Part shown: positions 21,449 through 33,777 of the stretch, piece after piece
How the letters are laid out: each line of letters opens with the position of its first letter
Position numbering within the stretch: the stretch's first letter is position 1
Assembly: GCF_022965805.1 (NCBI RefSeq)
Contig: NW_027331385.1
Coordinates: forward strand, 186,001 to 250,000
Length of the DNA stretch: 64,000 nt
Direction of reading: 5' to 3'
Origin: Primulina eburnea
Taxonomy: Eukaryota > Streptophyta > Magnoliopsida > Lamiales > Gesneriaceae
The notes under the pieces: generated by a model
Database searches by the model: none
Seen by the model: the letters and a program-made list of their open reading frames with translations, nothing else
What the model was told of the DNA's origin: nothing
Made by a program: the position numbers and the translations under genes

Positions 21449-22274
21449 TGATGCGATCATGGACAGCTACGCGCCGAGGAAGGCATGGAAATTCATGGGA
21501 GTGGCGTTTGGGAACCAAAAGAAAATCATTCAAGCATTGTTGGAAAAACCCGAGGCTACACGGACGTGTACACGGACCTGTACACGGGGTCCGTGTCCTT
21601 CACAACCCAAGATGAGCAAATCCAGTGCCTGCACGGACCTGGAGACGGACCCAGGCACGGGGTCCGTGCCCTTTGAAGTTGGCGAATACAGTGTCTACAC
21701 GGACCCGTACACGGAGGTGAGCACGGGGTCCGTGTCCCTTGATCCAGGCTGAAGATTAGTACAGTATGTACACGGACCCAAACACGGAGGTCTGCACGGG
21801 GTCCGTGCCTAGCGTTTTCTGCGCGGATTTATTTCCTTTTCTAGAGTTTTATTATTTTGGGAGACTAGATTTCTTGATATCTTTTGATATATTGACTATG
21901 TTGGACGAAAAATTAGACACAATACATATTTTATTTTGAGTTTATCAAAACTTTTGAGAATTTTCTCTCAACTTTTCAAAGCCAAGCTTTGTCAAATCAA
22001 ATCAAACTTATCAAAGTTTTTAACTTTGTGGCGTTTGTCGATCGTTGCTTGTGCAGATTGTCGTAGGCAAAGTTCTTCGAAGGTTCGTATAGTTTCGATT
22101 GTTTATCCTCGTGTTTATTTGTTGCTAAACTCTTGCTAGTTTAGAGGCGAATATCACATATTACTTGATTCAAAAGATCGGGAAAAACACACGAATCTTA
22201 ATATCGTAATTGAATAGAGGGTGCGATTTATTTTTAATCGTGTTTGCTATTTATTCGTATCAAGATTCATATCA
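21449..22274 (+). repeat. 3' LTR of element 2
   Basis: This 826-bp LTR follows AAGAAGGGGAGGA. It differs from the 5' copy at about six positions, including ACGAATCTTAAT versus ACGAATTTAAT. It ends TTCATATCA followed by target duplication GGAGG. Confidence 0.92.
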
Positions 22275-22279
22275 GGAGG

Positions 22280-22418
22280 CATACTCTACAATTTCTCACA
22301 AGACACCAATCAATAGATAACAATGAATAGATAGATGCAAAGAAAACATACCCGGACAGTTGAAAGTAGACGAAGTCATATGCATTGGTCCGAAGAACAC
22401 CGCTCTGATACCACTAAA
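22280..22418 (-). other. Start codon, leader and PBS of truncated Tekay element
   Basis: The gag start codon (CAT on plus at 22280-22282) is separated from the rest of gag by element 2. A leader of about 120 bp follows, then GCTCTGATACCA at 22402-22413, which is TGGTATCAGAGC on the minus strand (tRNA-iMet PBS), next to the LTR. It matches 38742-38875 of the full element. Confidence 0.88.
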
Positions 22419-24005
22419 TGTGACACCCTGACCCGTTACAATTAAAATACAGCGGAATTTAAAATTTTCTTTCAAATGGAAGGAGTTTCAAAATACATTT
22501 CATAAAAATGTTTACAAAATAGCAATACATGATCATTTAAATGACATAACAAAATACAAAATATCATTCCTATGATCATGCCAAAATCTTCCTTCCAACG
22601 GTGCATGCATATGACCCCTATCCACAATCAACGTCCAGGGCCTCCACTCTGATCTGCATCACATGAATAAACTGAAATGAGAATAAATCTCAGCAAGTGG
22701 AACTCTAACATAGCAATGATACATAGTATACTCTGTAAAACATGACTTTGAAATCATAAATACCATCAACTCTGAAACATAAATACTGTAGCAATAACTG
22801 TAGCAATAGCATATCAATAAGATAGCAATAAGATGGTATTCCCTTTTCTCTGGTTGGATTGATATCAATAGTATCTCTGCTCTGGTGCTAATATCCCTAT
22901 CGATATAAACCGATAACTCTGAAGGATAAAAGCCTATGGTCGATGATCATCTAATTGCATGCAATGCTCTGACTATGATTAATCAATCCAATAAAACATT
23001 TGAACTCTGAATAACATTTAAAGCCGTCGTTTCGCAAACTCTATCTTTACTCTTGTATTCCCTTTTTAACAATAGTTGAGACATCAATTGTCTCCAATGA
23101 ACATAGCAATGGAATCAATACATAACAATGAATCAATTGAAGGGAATAACACTTTGAAACCTTTAAAACACAATACATATAATATCATGTGAGCAACAAG
23201 GATGAAATTCCACTTACAAACCAATAGAACACCTCCAAACTAACTCTTGGTACACCACCTACAACAATAATCCATAAACAACACCAATATCAACTCTATA
23301 TCCACAACTACAAGTCAAATAATCCATTAACCAACTCAAACATCAAGCCCAAGTCAACCCTTAACTCAAAACCTTAATAGAATCGCACCAAAAACTTACA
23401 TAAGCTTCCTTATACCACGGAGAGCGTCGATCTCAAGTCGGAAATCCAAATAACTCCAAGAATCACAGGTAGGAAGCAAAAGAAATGGAGGAAAACCCTT
23501 GGAACTAGAGAGGAAATCTCGAAAATGAAGATAAGATAAGGTAGAAATGAAGTCAACTCAATCAAAAAGGTACTAAATATCTCGCCCATACTTACACCGC
23601 GGGTGCGGTCACACAAGCACCGCGGGTGCGCTAAGCTCACGGCATTCCAACAAAATTCCCATGCACGATGACCGCGGGTGCGGTGCTGCAATTACCGCGG
23701 GTGTGGTGCTTACACTGCCGCGGGTGCGGTGATGCCACGGCCTTCAAATTCTAAAATGATGAACAGTACACCGCGGGGGCACTCCTCTAAGAGCGCGGGT
23801 GCACTCAAGCCACGGCAATGAACAGTACTCAATCAACTAAAATCGATCCGAAACATTGAAACGAACAATCAACAACATCTAATACCTCAAAACAATAATA
23901 ACCAATAATACTATGGCCCAAAACACAACTCTAACATCTAAATCATAAAACCCAATAAACACAATAAAGCTTAAACCGTACCGTACACCGGGCTCGGCTA
24001 TTACA
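22419..24005 (-). repeat. 5' LTR (LTR A) of truncated Tekay element
   Basis: Plus-strand reading TGTGACACCCTGACCC...CTCGGCTATTACA, 1587 bp. It is the same family as 722-2263, 33778-35396 and 38876-40494 but the most diverged of the four. It carries the ACCGCGGGTGCGGT-type cluster at 23596-23815. Its right end abuts a satellite monomer (ACACTTTTGCG), so this element inserted at or within the left edge of the array. The partner LTR was lost when the element was truncated at 9764. Confidence 0.88.
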
Positions 24006-25128
24006 ACACTTTTGCGTGCTATTCTTAAAAAGAACTTGGATTGACATTTTGATGGACTTTATTTTGGGGTTGACGAGGACTAAGAAGGGGAGTGGTTTTA
24101 TTTTGCTTGTTGTGGATAGATTCTCTAAGATGACACAATTTTATAGCTTGTCATAAAACCGATGATGCTTCAAACATTGCGGATTTGTTCTTTAGAGAAG
24201 TCGTTAGGTTGCATGGCATGCCTAGGACTATTATTTCTGGTCGCGATGTTAAATTCTTTAGTTACTTTTGGAAGACTTTATGGGCTAAACTTGGCACAAA
24301 ATTGTTGATTTCTACTACTTGTCATCCTCCAACGGATGGACAAACTGAAGTTGTCAATAGAACTTTGGGAACACTTTTGTGTGCTATTATTAAAAAGAAC
24401 TTGGATTGACATTTCTATGGACTTTATTTTGGGGTTGCCTAGGACTAAGAAGGGGAGGGATTCTATTTTTGTTGTTGTGGATAGATTCTCTAAGATGGCA
24501 CATTTTACAGCTTGTCATAAAACCGATGATGCTTCAAACATTGCGGATTTGTTCTTTAGAGAAGTCGCTAGGTTGCATGGAATGCCTAGGACTATTGTTT
24601 CTGGTCGCGATGTTAAATTCTTGAGTTACTTTTGGAATACTTTATGGGCTAAACTTGGCACAAAATTGTTGTTTTCTACTACTTGTCATCCTCAAACGGA
24701 TGGACAAACAGAAGTTGTCAATAGAACTTTGAGAACACTTTTGCGTGCTATTCTTAAAAAGAACTTGGATTGACTTTTTTATGGACTTTATTTTGGGGTT
24801 GCCTAGGACTAAGAAGGGGAGGGATTCTATTTTTGTTGTTGTGGGTAGATTCTCTAAGATGGCACATTTTATAGCTTGTTATAAAACCGATGATGCTTCA
24901 AACATTGCGGATTTTTTCTTTAGAGAAGTCGTTAGGTTGCATGGCATGCCTAGGACTATTGTTTCTGGTCACGATGTTAAATTTTTGAGTTACTTTTGGA
25001 ATACTTTATGGGCTAAACTTGGCACAAAATTGTTGTTTTCTACTACTTGTCATCCTCAAACGGATGAACAAACTGAAGTTGTCAATAGAACTTTGGGAAA
25101 ACTTTTGCGTGCTATTCTTAAAAAGAAC
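24006..25128 (+). repeat. Integrase-core satellite, block S1 (~3 monomers)
   Basis: Block starts in the middle of a monomer and contains junction words TTGGATTGAC at 24036, 24401 and 24765 and TTAGATT at 25129, giving spacings of 365, 364 and 364 bp. Each monomer encodes [39 protein letters not shown] and [16 protein letters not shown], a CRM-like integrase core, and then a stop. A one-base insertion (GACACAATTTT) breaks the first copy. It ends at a microhomology junction with LTR B. Confidence 0.93.
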
Positions 25129-26127
25129 TTAGATTAATTTGAGTTTCCCAATGAAAATCACATACTAGATTATTGTTTATATTGTTACCTGATTATGCTT
25201 TGATTATAGAATTGTATTCAAGCATGTAAGATAATGGTGGTATTCAGTTATGAATACGATTATGCTTTGTTTACAGATTGTTATTCATTGCATTTAAGAT
25301 AGGAAAGTCTTGACAGCCATTGTCAGACTTCTAGACGTTCGGTGTATCTCAACTTAGGAGTAGCCATTACTCCTATTGCCAGCCGTCGATACAGCTCGGA
25401 CCGAAGTCTAGGAATAAGACGTACAGTCGCCCCGAGTGGTTGGGTAGGTGACAGCCAGTGACGTCTTATTCACCCCGGGATCCCTAGAGTTATAGTTGAG
25501 TCAAGTCTAGACATGATTTGATTAGAACAGCATGCGTAGATGAATTGGGTTCATAGACTATGGAACCTATTGTTATTACTTTCAATCATGACAGCATGTT
25601 TCATGATTCAGACTATTTACATGCATGTTTATCTGATTTGAATTGCATGTTTAGTTAGATGAGAGTTCATAGATGATGAAATCTATTACTATTGTCTTTG
25701 CTTTTATTCATGACAGCATGTTCCATGAATCCTTATGTGTATATACATGTTTACCATGTTTTATACTGAGATTTATTCTCACCGGAGTTATCCGGCTGTT
25801 GTCTTGTTTTGTATGTGTGCATGACAACAGGTGGGGCAGGATCAGGGTCAAGAAGACGACGAGAGAAGACGAGTTTAGCGTGGTGATTCCGGACTTAGAG
25901 TAGATTTGATTTTAATACTTGAAATTAGTATTTGAACCTTAGATTTAGGTTGTACAGTATTGTACTTTTCTACTGAGATGTAGTTTTATACAGATATGTA
26001 TTTTATGTAGATTGTCATTACCTTCCGCACTGTATTTTAACAAGAAAAATTTTTAGACCCTATTTTATCTTAATTGATATTTAAATCCCAAAGATGATTA
26101 AGAAGATGATTAGCGTCCGGGTCCCCA
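25129..26127 (+). mobile_element. 5'-truncated solo LTR B
   Basis: The sequence matches 29496-30495, the last 1.0 kb of the complete solo LTR B, and ends GGGTCCCCACA next to TTATG, as all copies in the array do. Its first ~1.18 kb are missing. The left junction is at TTAGATT, a word present both at the monomer end (AACTTAGATT) and inside the LTR (AAATTAGATTAA), pointing to illegitimate recombination. Confidence 0.9.
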
Positions 26128-28319
26128 CATTATGGGCTAAACTTGGAACAAAATTGTTGTTTTCTACTACTTCTCATCTTCAAACGGATGGACAAACTGA
26201 AGTTGTCAATAGAACTTTGGGAACACTTTTGCGTGCTATTCTTAAAAAGAACTTGGATTGACATTTTAATGGACTTTATTTTGGGGTTGCCGAGGACTAA
26301 GAAGGGGAGTGGTTTTATTTTGCTTGTTGTGGATAGATTCTCTAAGATGACACATTTTATAGCTTGTCCTAAAACCGATGATGCTTCAAACATTGCGGAT
26401 TTGTTCTTTAGAGAAGTCGCTAGGTTGCATGGAATGCCTAGGACTATTGTTTCTGGTCGTGATGTTAAATTCTTGAGTTACTTTTGGAAGACTTTATGGG
26501 CTAAACTTGGCACAAAATTGTTGATTTCTACTACTTGTCATCCTCCAACGGATGGACAAACTGAAGTTGTCAATAGAACTTTGGGAACACTTTTGCGTGC
26601 TATTATCAAAAAGAACTTGGATTGACATTTCTATGGACTTTATTTTGGGGTTGCCTAGGACTAAGAAGGGGAGGGATTCTATTTTTGTTGTTGTGGATAG
26701 ATTCTCTAAGATGGCACATTTTACAGCTTGTCATAAAACCGATGATGCTTCAAACATTGCGGATTTGTTCTTTAGAGAAGTCGCTAGGTTGCATGGAATG
26801 CCTAGGACTATTGTTTCTGGTCGCGATGTTAAATTCTTGAGTTACTTTTGGAATACTTTATGGGCTAAACTTGGCACAAAATTGTTGTTTTCTACTACTT
26901 GTCATCCTCAAACGGATGGACAAACAGAAGTTGTCAATAGAAGTTTGGGAACACTTTTGCGTGCTATTCTTAAAAAGAATTTGGATTGACATTTCTATGG
27001 ACTTTATTTTGGGGTTGCCTAGGACTAAGAAGGGGATGGATTCTATTTTTGTTGTTGTGGATAGATTCTCTAAGATGGCACATTTTATAGCTTGTTATAA
27101 AACCGATGATGCTTCAAACATTGCGGATTTTTTCTTTAGAGAAGTCGTTAGGTTGCATGGCATGCCTAGGACTATTGTTTCTGGTCGCGATGTTAAATTT
27201 TTGAGTTACTTTTGGAATACTTTATGGGCTAAACTTGGCACAAAATTGTTATTTTCTACTACTTGTCATCCTCAAACGGATGGACAAACTGAAGTTGTCA
27301 ATAGAACTTTGAGAACAATTTTGCGTGCTATTCTTAAAAAGAACTTGGATTGACATTTCTATGGACTTTATTTTGGGGTTGCCTAGGACTAAGAAGGGGA
27401 TGGATTCTATTTTTGTTGTTGTGGATAGATTCTCTAAGATGGCACATTTTATAGCTTGTTATAAAACCGATGATGCTTCAAACATTGCGGATTTTTTCTT
27501 TAGAGAAGTCGTTAGGTTGCATGGCATGCCTAGGACTATTGTTTTTGGTCGCGATGTTAAATTTTTGAGTTACTTTTGGAATACTTTATGGGCTAAACTT
27601 GGCACAAAATTGTTGTTTTCTACTACTTGTCATCCTCAAACGGATGGACAAACTGAAGTTGTCAATAGAACTTTGAGAACACTTTTGCGTGCTATTCTTA
27701 AAAAAAACTTGGATTGACATTTCTATGGACTTTATTTTGGGGTTGCCTAGGACTAAGAAGGGGAGGGATTCTATTTTTTTTTGTTGTGGGTAGATTCTCT
27801 AAGATGGCACATTTTATAGCTTGTTATAAAACCGATGATGCTTCAAACATTGCGGATTTTTTCTTTAGAGAAGTCGTTAGGTTGCATGGCATGCCTAGGA
27901 CTATTGTTTCTGGTCGCGATGTTAAATTTTTGAGTTACTTTTGGAATACTTTATGGGCTAAACTTGGCACAAAATTGTTGTTTTGTACTACTTGTCATCC
28001 TCAAACGGATGGACAAACTAAAGTTGTCAATAGAACTTTGAGAACAGTTTTGCGTTCTATTCTTAAAAAGAACTTGGATTTACATTTCTATGGACTTTAT
28101 TTTGGGGTTGCCTAGGACTAAGAAGGGGATGGATTCTATTTTTGTTGTTGTGGATAGATTCTCTAAGATGGCACATTTTATAGCTTGTCATAAAACCGAT
28201 GATGCTTCTAACATTGCGGATTTGTTCTTTAGAGAAGTCGCTAGGTTGCATTGAATGCCTAGGACTATTGTTTCTGGTCGCGATGTTAAATTCTTGAGTT
28301 ACTTTTGGAATACTTTATG
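26128..28319 (+). repeat. Integrase-core satellite, block S2 (~6 monomers)
   Basis: Junction words TTGGATTGAC at 26253, 26617, 26981, 27345, 27709 and TTGGATT at 28074 are spaced 364, 364, 364, 364 and 365 bp. The block begins with TTATGGGCTAAAC and ends in TTATG before the solo LTR. The last full monomer has extra T residues (ATTCTATTTTTTTTTG). Most copies read SGRDVKF where element 1 has SDRDVKF. Confidence 0.94.
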
Positions 28320-30495
28320 TGTAATGCCCGAGAATTATAGAATTGTTAAACCAAGATTATTAATCTTCATTAACGGGAGGCTCGGAAGATATGAGAATGC
28401 ATGACATGCAATGAGGGAAGGAAAGACTTGAGAAACCAGGTGTGGCATGATAAGAAAACTAGAATTTAGAAGTTTGCACGACCGCACCCGCGGTGCTAGC
28501 ACGACCGCCCCCGCGGGGCGTGTGCAGAAAATGTAGTGCAAAGCCCGTAGCCACACCGCACCTGCGGTATTAGATGGAGCGCACCCGCGCTGATGACACC
28601 GCACCTGCGGTCTTGTAGGCAGCGCACCCGCGGCCTTTGCTTCGAACATTTTGGATATAGATCACCGCTTGAGCGCACCCGCGCTGCTACGCTCACCGCA
28701 CCCGCGGTCATGCGTGTTGCATGAAGAAATAAGCCACGTTTCCCAGCTTTGCATGTAGTATATATATCATTGGAACTCGAGTCTTTCAGAGGAGGAAGAA
28801 GCAGAAATCGAAGGTTGGATAAAAAACTTGTCTTCGTGAGGTTCTAAATTGATTTGTGAGGAATCCGTGCACCAGAATTCAAATTCGAACACGGTAGCGT
28901 GCTCCTCCCTTCTATAGCTACACAAGGACGTAAGTTTCGTTACGTTTTGAGATGTTTTGAGAATATGATGTTGCTAGAATTTAATATGATTCAGATATGG
29001 TGTTTCTGCTACCATATAAATTGTATAATCGAAGTCAGATTTCAGGATAGACTGGTTATGCAATTGTTATGAATTGTGAAATATATTGATTGATATTTTG
29101 ATATCAGAATTGTGTTAGTATTCAGAGTATGAATTCTATTGACACAGATTAGGAGTTCCAGTATTATATCTGTGATGTTTGAATTGACGGGGTTATCAAG
29201 ACTGTATTGTGTACCGTTGAAACATCAGTTGAGTCAGATTGTTTAGATTCAGAAATGAATTCGATTGTATTGTGATATTGTTGATATGGATTAGATTGTA
29301 TCTGGTTCGATATTGATCAGATTATATACAGAGTTGAGTATTGATCAGAACAGATTGTGTATTGAGTTAGTCACTGATACAGTGTATTCGATATTCTCAT
29401 TTCAGATTTGATATGGACAGATTGGAGACATCGTCTTCGTCAGACAGGGACGACAAAGGTATAATTCATGTGATATTCGGGAAGCATAACTCAAATTAGA
29501 TTAATTTGAGTTTCCCAATGAAAATCACATACTAGATTATTGTTTATATTGTTACCTGATTATGCTTTGATTATAGAATTGTATTCAAGCATGTAAGATA
29601 ATGGTGGTATTCAGTTATGAATACGATTATGCTTTGTTTACAGATTGTTATTCATTGCATTTAAGATAGGAAAGTCTTGACAGCCATTGTCAGACTTCTA
29701 GACGTTCGGTGTATCTCAACTTAGGAGTAGCCATTACTCCTATTGCCAGCCGTCGATACAGCTCGGACCGAAGTCTAGGAATAAGACGTACAGTCGCCCC
29801 GAGTGGTTGGGTAGGTGACAGCCAGTGACGTCTTATTCACCCCGGGATCCCTAGAGTTATAGTTGAGTCAAGTCTAGACATGATTTGATTAGAACAGCAT
29901 GCGTAGATGAATTGGGTTCATAGACTATGGAACCTATTGTTATTACTTTCAATCATGACAGCATGTTTCATGATTCAGACTATTTACATGCATGTTTATC
30001 TGATTTGAATTGCATGTTTAGTTAGATGAGAGTTCATAGATGATGAAATCTATTACTATTGTCTTTGCTTTATTCATGACAGCATGTTCCATGAATCCTT
30101 ATGTGTATATACATGTTTACCATGTTTTATACTGGGATTTATTCTCACCGGAGTTATCCGGCAATTGTCTTGTTTTGTATGTGTGCATGACAACAGGTGG
30201 GGCAGGATCAGGGTCAAGAAGACGACGAGAGAAGACGAGTTTAGCGTGGTGATTCCGGACTTAGAGTAGATTTGATTTTAATACTTGAAATTAGTATTTG
30301 AACCTTAGATTTAGGTTGTACAGTATTGTACTTTTCTACTGAGATGTAGTTTTATACAGATATGTATTTTATGTAGATTTCCATTACCTTCCGCACTGTA
30401 TTTTAACAAGAAAAATTTTTAGACCCTGTTTTATCTTAATTGATATTTAAATCCCAAAGATGATTAAGAAGATGATTAGCGTCCGGGTCCCCACA
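28320..30495 (+). mobile_element. Solo LTR B, complete, in satellite
   Basis: This 2176-bp LTR runs TGTAATGCCCGAG...GGGTCCCCACA, flanked by TTATG at 28315-28319 and 30496-30500, within a monomer that continues on both sides. It contains a GC-rich cluster (28483-28712) of ACCGCACCCGCGGT-like words and a TATA-like GTAGTATATATATC near 28757. There is no internal domain. Its terminal sequence is related to LTR A (TGTAATAGCCGAG on the sense strand), so both belong to one Tekay-like lineage. Confidence 0.94.
28483..28712 (+). repeat. GC-rich motif cluster in LTR B
   Basis: Several copies of ACCGCACCCGCGGT and variants (ACCGCACCTGCGGT, GCGCACCCGCGC) occur within 230 bp, about 165-390 bases from the LTR start. 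The words are largely self-complementary. Equivalent clusters occur in every LTR B copy and, at the same relative position and orientation, in LTR A. Confidence 0.85.
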
Positions 30496-31956
30496 TTATG
30501 GGCTAAACTTGGCACAAAATTGTTGTTTTCTACTACTTCTCATCTTCAAACGGATGGAAAAACTGAAGTTGTCAATAGAACTTTGGGAACACTTTTGCGT
30601 GCTATTCTTAAAAAGAACTTGGATTGACATTTTAATGGACTTTATTTTGGGGTTGCCGAGGACTAAGAAGGGGAGTGGTTTTATTTTGCATGTTGTGGAT
30701 AGATTCTCTAAGATGACACATTTTATAGCTTGTCCTAAAACCGATGATGCTTCAAACATTGCGGATTTGTTCTTTAGAGAAGTCGCTAGGTTGCATGGAA
30801 TGCCTAGGACTATTGTTTCTGGTCGTGATGTTAAATTCTTGAGTTACTTTTGGAAGACTTTATGGGCTAAACTTGGCACAAAATTGTTGATTTCTACTAC
30901 TTGTCATCCTCCAACGGATGGACAAACTGAAGTTGTCAATAGAACTTTGGGAACACTTTTGCGTGCTATTATCAAAAAGAACTTGGATTGACATTTCTAT
31001 GGACTTTATTTTGGGGTTGCCTAGGACTAAGAAGGGGAGGGATTCTATTTTTGTTGTTGTGGATAGATTCTCTAAGATGGCACATTTTACAGCTTGTCAT
31101 AAAACCGATGATGCTTCAAACATTGCGGATTTGTTCTTTAGAGAAGTCGCTAGGTTGCATGGAATGCCTAGGACTATTGTTTCTGGTCGCGATGTTAAAT
31201 TCTTGAGTTACTTTTGGAATACTTTATGGGCTAAACTTGGCACAAAATTGTTGTTTTCTACTACTTGTCATCCTCAAACGGATGGACAAACAGAAGTTGT
31301 CAATAGAAGTTTGGGAACACTTTTGCGTGCTATTCTTAAAAAGAATTTGGATTGACATTTCTATGGACTTTATTTTGGGGTTGCCTAGGACTAAGAAGGG
31401 GATGGATTCTATTTTTGTTGTTGTGGATAGATTCTCTAAGATGGCACATTTTATAGCTTGTTATAAAACCGATGATGCTTCAAACATTGCGGATTTTTTC
31501 TTTAGAGAAGTCGTTAGGTTGCATGGCATGCCTAGGACTATTGTTTCTGGTCGCGATGTTAAATTTTTGAGTTACTTTTGGAATACTTTATGGGCTAAAC
31601 TTGGCACAAAATTGTTGTTTTCTACTACTTGTCATCCTCAAACGGATGGACAAACTGAAGTTGTCAATAGAACTTTGAGAACAATTTTGCGTGCTATTCT
31701 TAAAAAGAACTTGGATTGACATTTCTATGGACTTTATTTTGGGGTTGCCTAGGACTAAGAAGGGGATGGATTCTATTTTTGTTGTTGTGGATAGATTCTC
31801 TAAGATGGCACATTTTATAGCTTGTCATAAAACCGATGATGCTTCTAACATTGCGGATTTGTTCTTTAGAGAAGTCGCTAGGTTGCATTGAATGCCTAGG
31901 ACTATTGTTTCTGGTCGCGATGTTAAATTCTTGAGTTACTTTTGGAATACTTTATG
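30496..31956 (+). repeat. Integrase-core satellite, block S3 (~4 monomers)
   Basis: Junction words at 30619, 30983, 31347 and 31711 are exactly 364 bp apart. The monomers match those at the start and end of block S2 almost base for base, so S3 is a shortened copy of S2 lacking two monomers. It is bounded on both sides by LTR B at the TTATG site. Confidence 0.94.
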
Positions 31957-33777
31957 TGTAATGCCCGAGAATTATAGAATTGTTAAATCAAGATTATTAA
32001 TCTTCATTAACGGGAGGCTCGGAAGATATGAGAATGCATGACATGCAATGAGGGAAGGAAAGACTTGAGAAACCAGGTGTGGCATGATAAGAAAACTAGA
32101 ATTTAGAAGTTTGCACGACCGCACCCGCGGTGCTAGCACGACCGCCCCCGCGGGGCGTGTGCAGAAAATGTAGTGCAAAGCCCGTAGCCACACCGCACCT
32201 GCGGTATTAGATGGAGCGCACCCGCGCTGATGACACCGCACCTGCGGTCTTGTAGGCAGCGCACCCGCGGCCTTTGCTTCGAACATTTTGGATATAGATC
32301 ACCGCTTGAGCGCACCCGCGCTGCTACGCTCACCGCACCTGCGGTCATGCGTGTTGCATGAAGAAATAAGCCACGTTTCCCAGCTTTGCATGTAGTATAT
32401 ATATCATTGGAACTCGAGTCTTTCAGAGGAGGAAGAAGCAGAAATCGAAGGTTGGATAAAAAACTTGTCTTCGTGAGGTTCTAAATTGATTTGTGAGGAA
32501 TCCGTGCACCAGAATTCAAATTCGAACACGGTAGCGTGCTCCTCCCTTCTATAGCTACACAAGGACGTAAGTTTCGTTACGTTTTGAGATGTTTTGAGAA
32601 TATGATGTTGCTAGAATTTAATATGATTCAGATATGGTGTTTCTGCTACCATATAAATTGTATAATCGAAGTCAGATTTCAGAATAGACTGGTTATGCAA
32701 TTGTTATGAATTGTGAAATATATTGATTGATATTTTGATATCAGAATTGTGTTAGTATTCAGAGTATGAATTCTATTGACACAGATTAGGAGTTCCAGTA
32801 TTATATCTGTGATGTTTGAATTGACGGGGTTATCAAGACTGTATTGTGTACCGTTGAAACATCAGTTGAGTCAGATTGTTTAGATTCAGAAATGAATTCG
32901 ATTGTATTGTGATATTGTTGATATGGATTAGATTGTATCTGGTTCGATATTGATCAGATTATATACAGAGTTGAGTATTGATCAGAACAGATTGTGTATT
33001 GAGTTAGTCACTGATACAGTGTATTCGATATTCTCATTTCAGATTTGATATGGACAGATTGGAGACATCGTCTTCGTCAGACAGGGACGACAAAGGTATA
33101 ATTCATGTGATATTCGGGAAGCATAACTCAAATTAGATTAATTTGAGTTTCCCAATGAAAATCACATACTAGATTATTGTTTATATTGTTACCTGATTAT
33201 GCTTTGATTATAGAATTGTATTCAAGCATGTAAGATAATGGTGGTATTCAGTTATGAATACGATTATGCTTTGTTTACAGATTGTTATTCATTGCATTTA
33301 AGATAGGAAAGTCTTGACAGCCATTGTCAGACTTCTAGACGTTCGGTGTATCTCAACTTAGGAGTAGCCATTACTCCTATTGCCAGCCGTCGATACAGCT
33401 CGGACCGAAGTCTAGGAATAAGACGTACAGTCGCCCCGAGTGGTTGGGTAGGTGACAGCCAGTGACGTCTTATTCACCCCGGGATCCCTAGAGTTATAGT
33501 TGAGTCAAGTCTAGACATGATTTGATTAGAACAGCATGCGTAGATGAATTGGGTTCATAGACTATGGAACCTATTGTTATTACTTTCAATCATGACAGCA
33601 TGTTTCATGATTCAGACTATTTACATGCATGTTTATCTGATTTGAATTGCATGTTTAGTTAGATGAGAGTTCATAGATGATGAAATCTATTACTATTGTC
33701 TTTGCTTTATTCATGACAGCATGTTCCATGAATCCTTATGTGTATATACATGTTTACCATGTTTTATACTGGGATTT
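31957..33777 (+). mobile_element. Solo LTR B, 5' part (split by Tekay element)
   Basis: Starts TGTAATGCCCGAG after TTATG (31952-31956) and is nearly identical to 28320-30140. It is interrupted at ACTGGGATTT by the Tekay element at 33778-40494 and resumes at 40500. The two parts total 2176 bp, the same as the uninterrupted copy. Confidence 0.93.

Larger units (their letters stand above)
17254..22274 (+). mobile_element. CRM-like element 2, non-autonomous
   Basis: A 5021-bp element has LTRs at 17254-18078 and 21449-22274 (TGATGCGATCATGG...ATTCATATCA) and perfect target duplications GGAGG at 17249-17253 and 22275-22279. It has an intact PBS, a leader with a long A tract, a gag-protease frame homologous to element 1 and a purine tract before the 3' LTR. 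RT, RNase H and integrase are absent; about 690 bp of unrelated coding-like sequence takes their place. It would need enzymes in trans. It inserted eight bases into the Tekay gag frame, right after the start codon region. About six LTR differences are visible by eye, suggesting it is younger than element 1. Confidence 0.92.
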
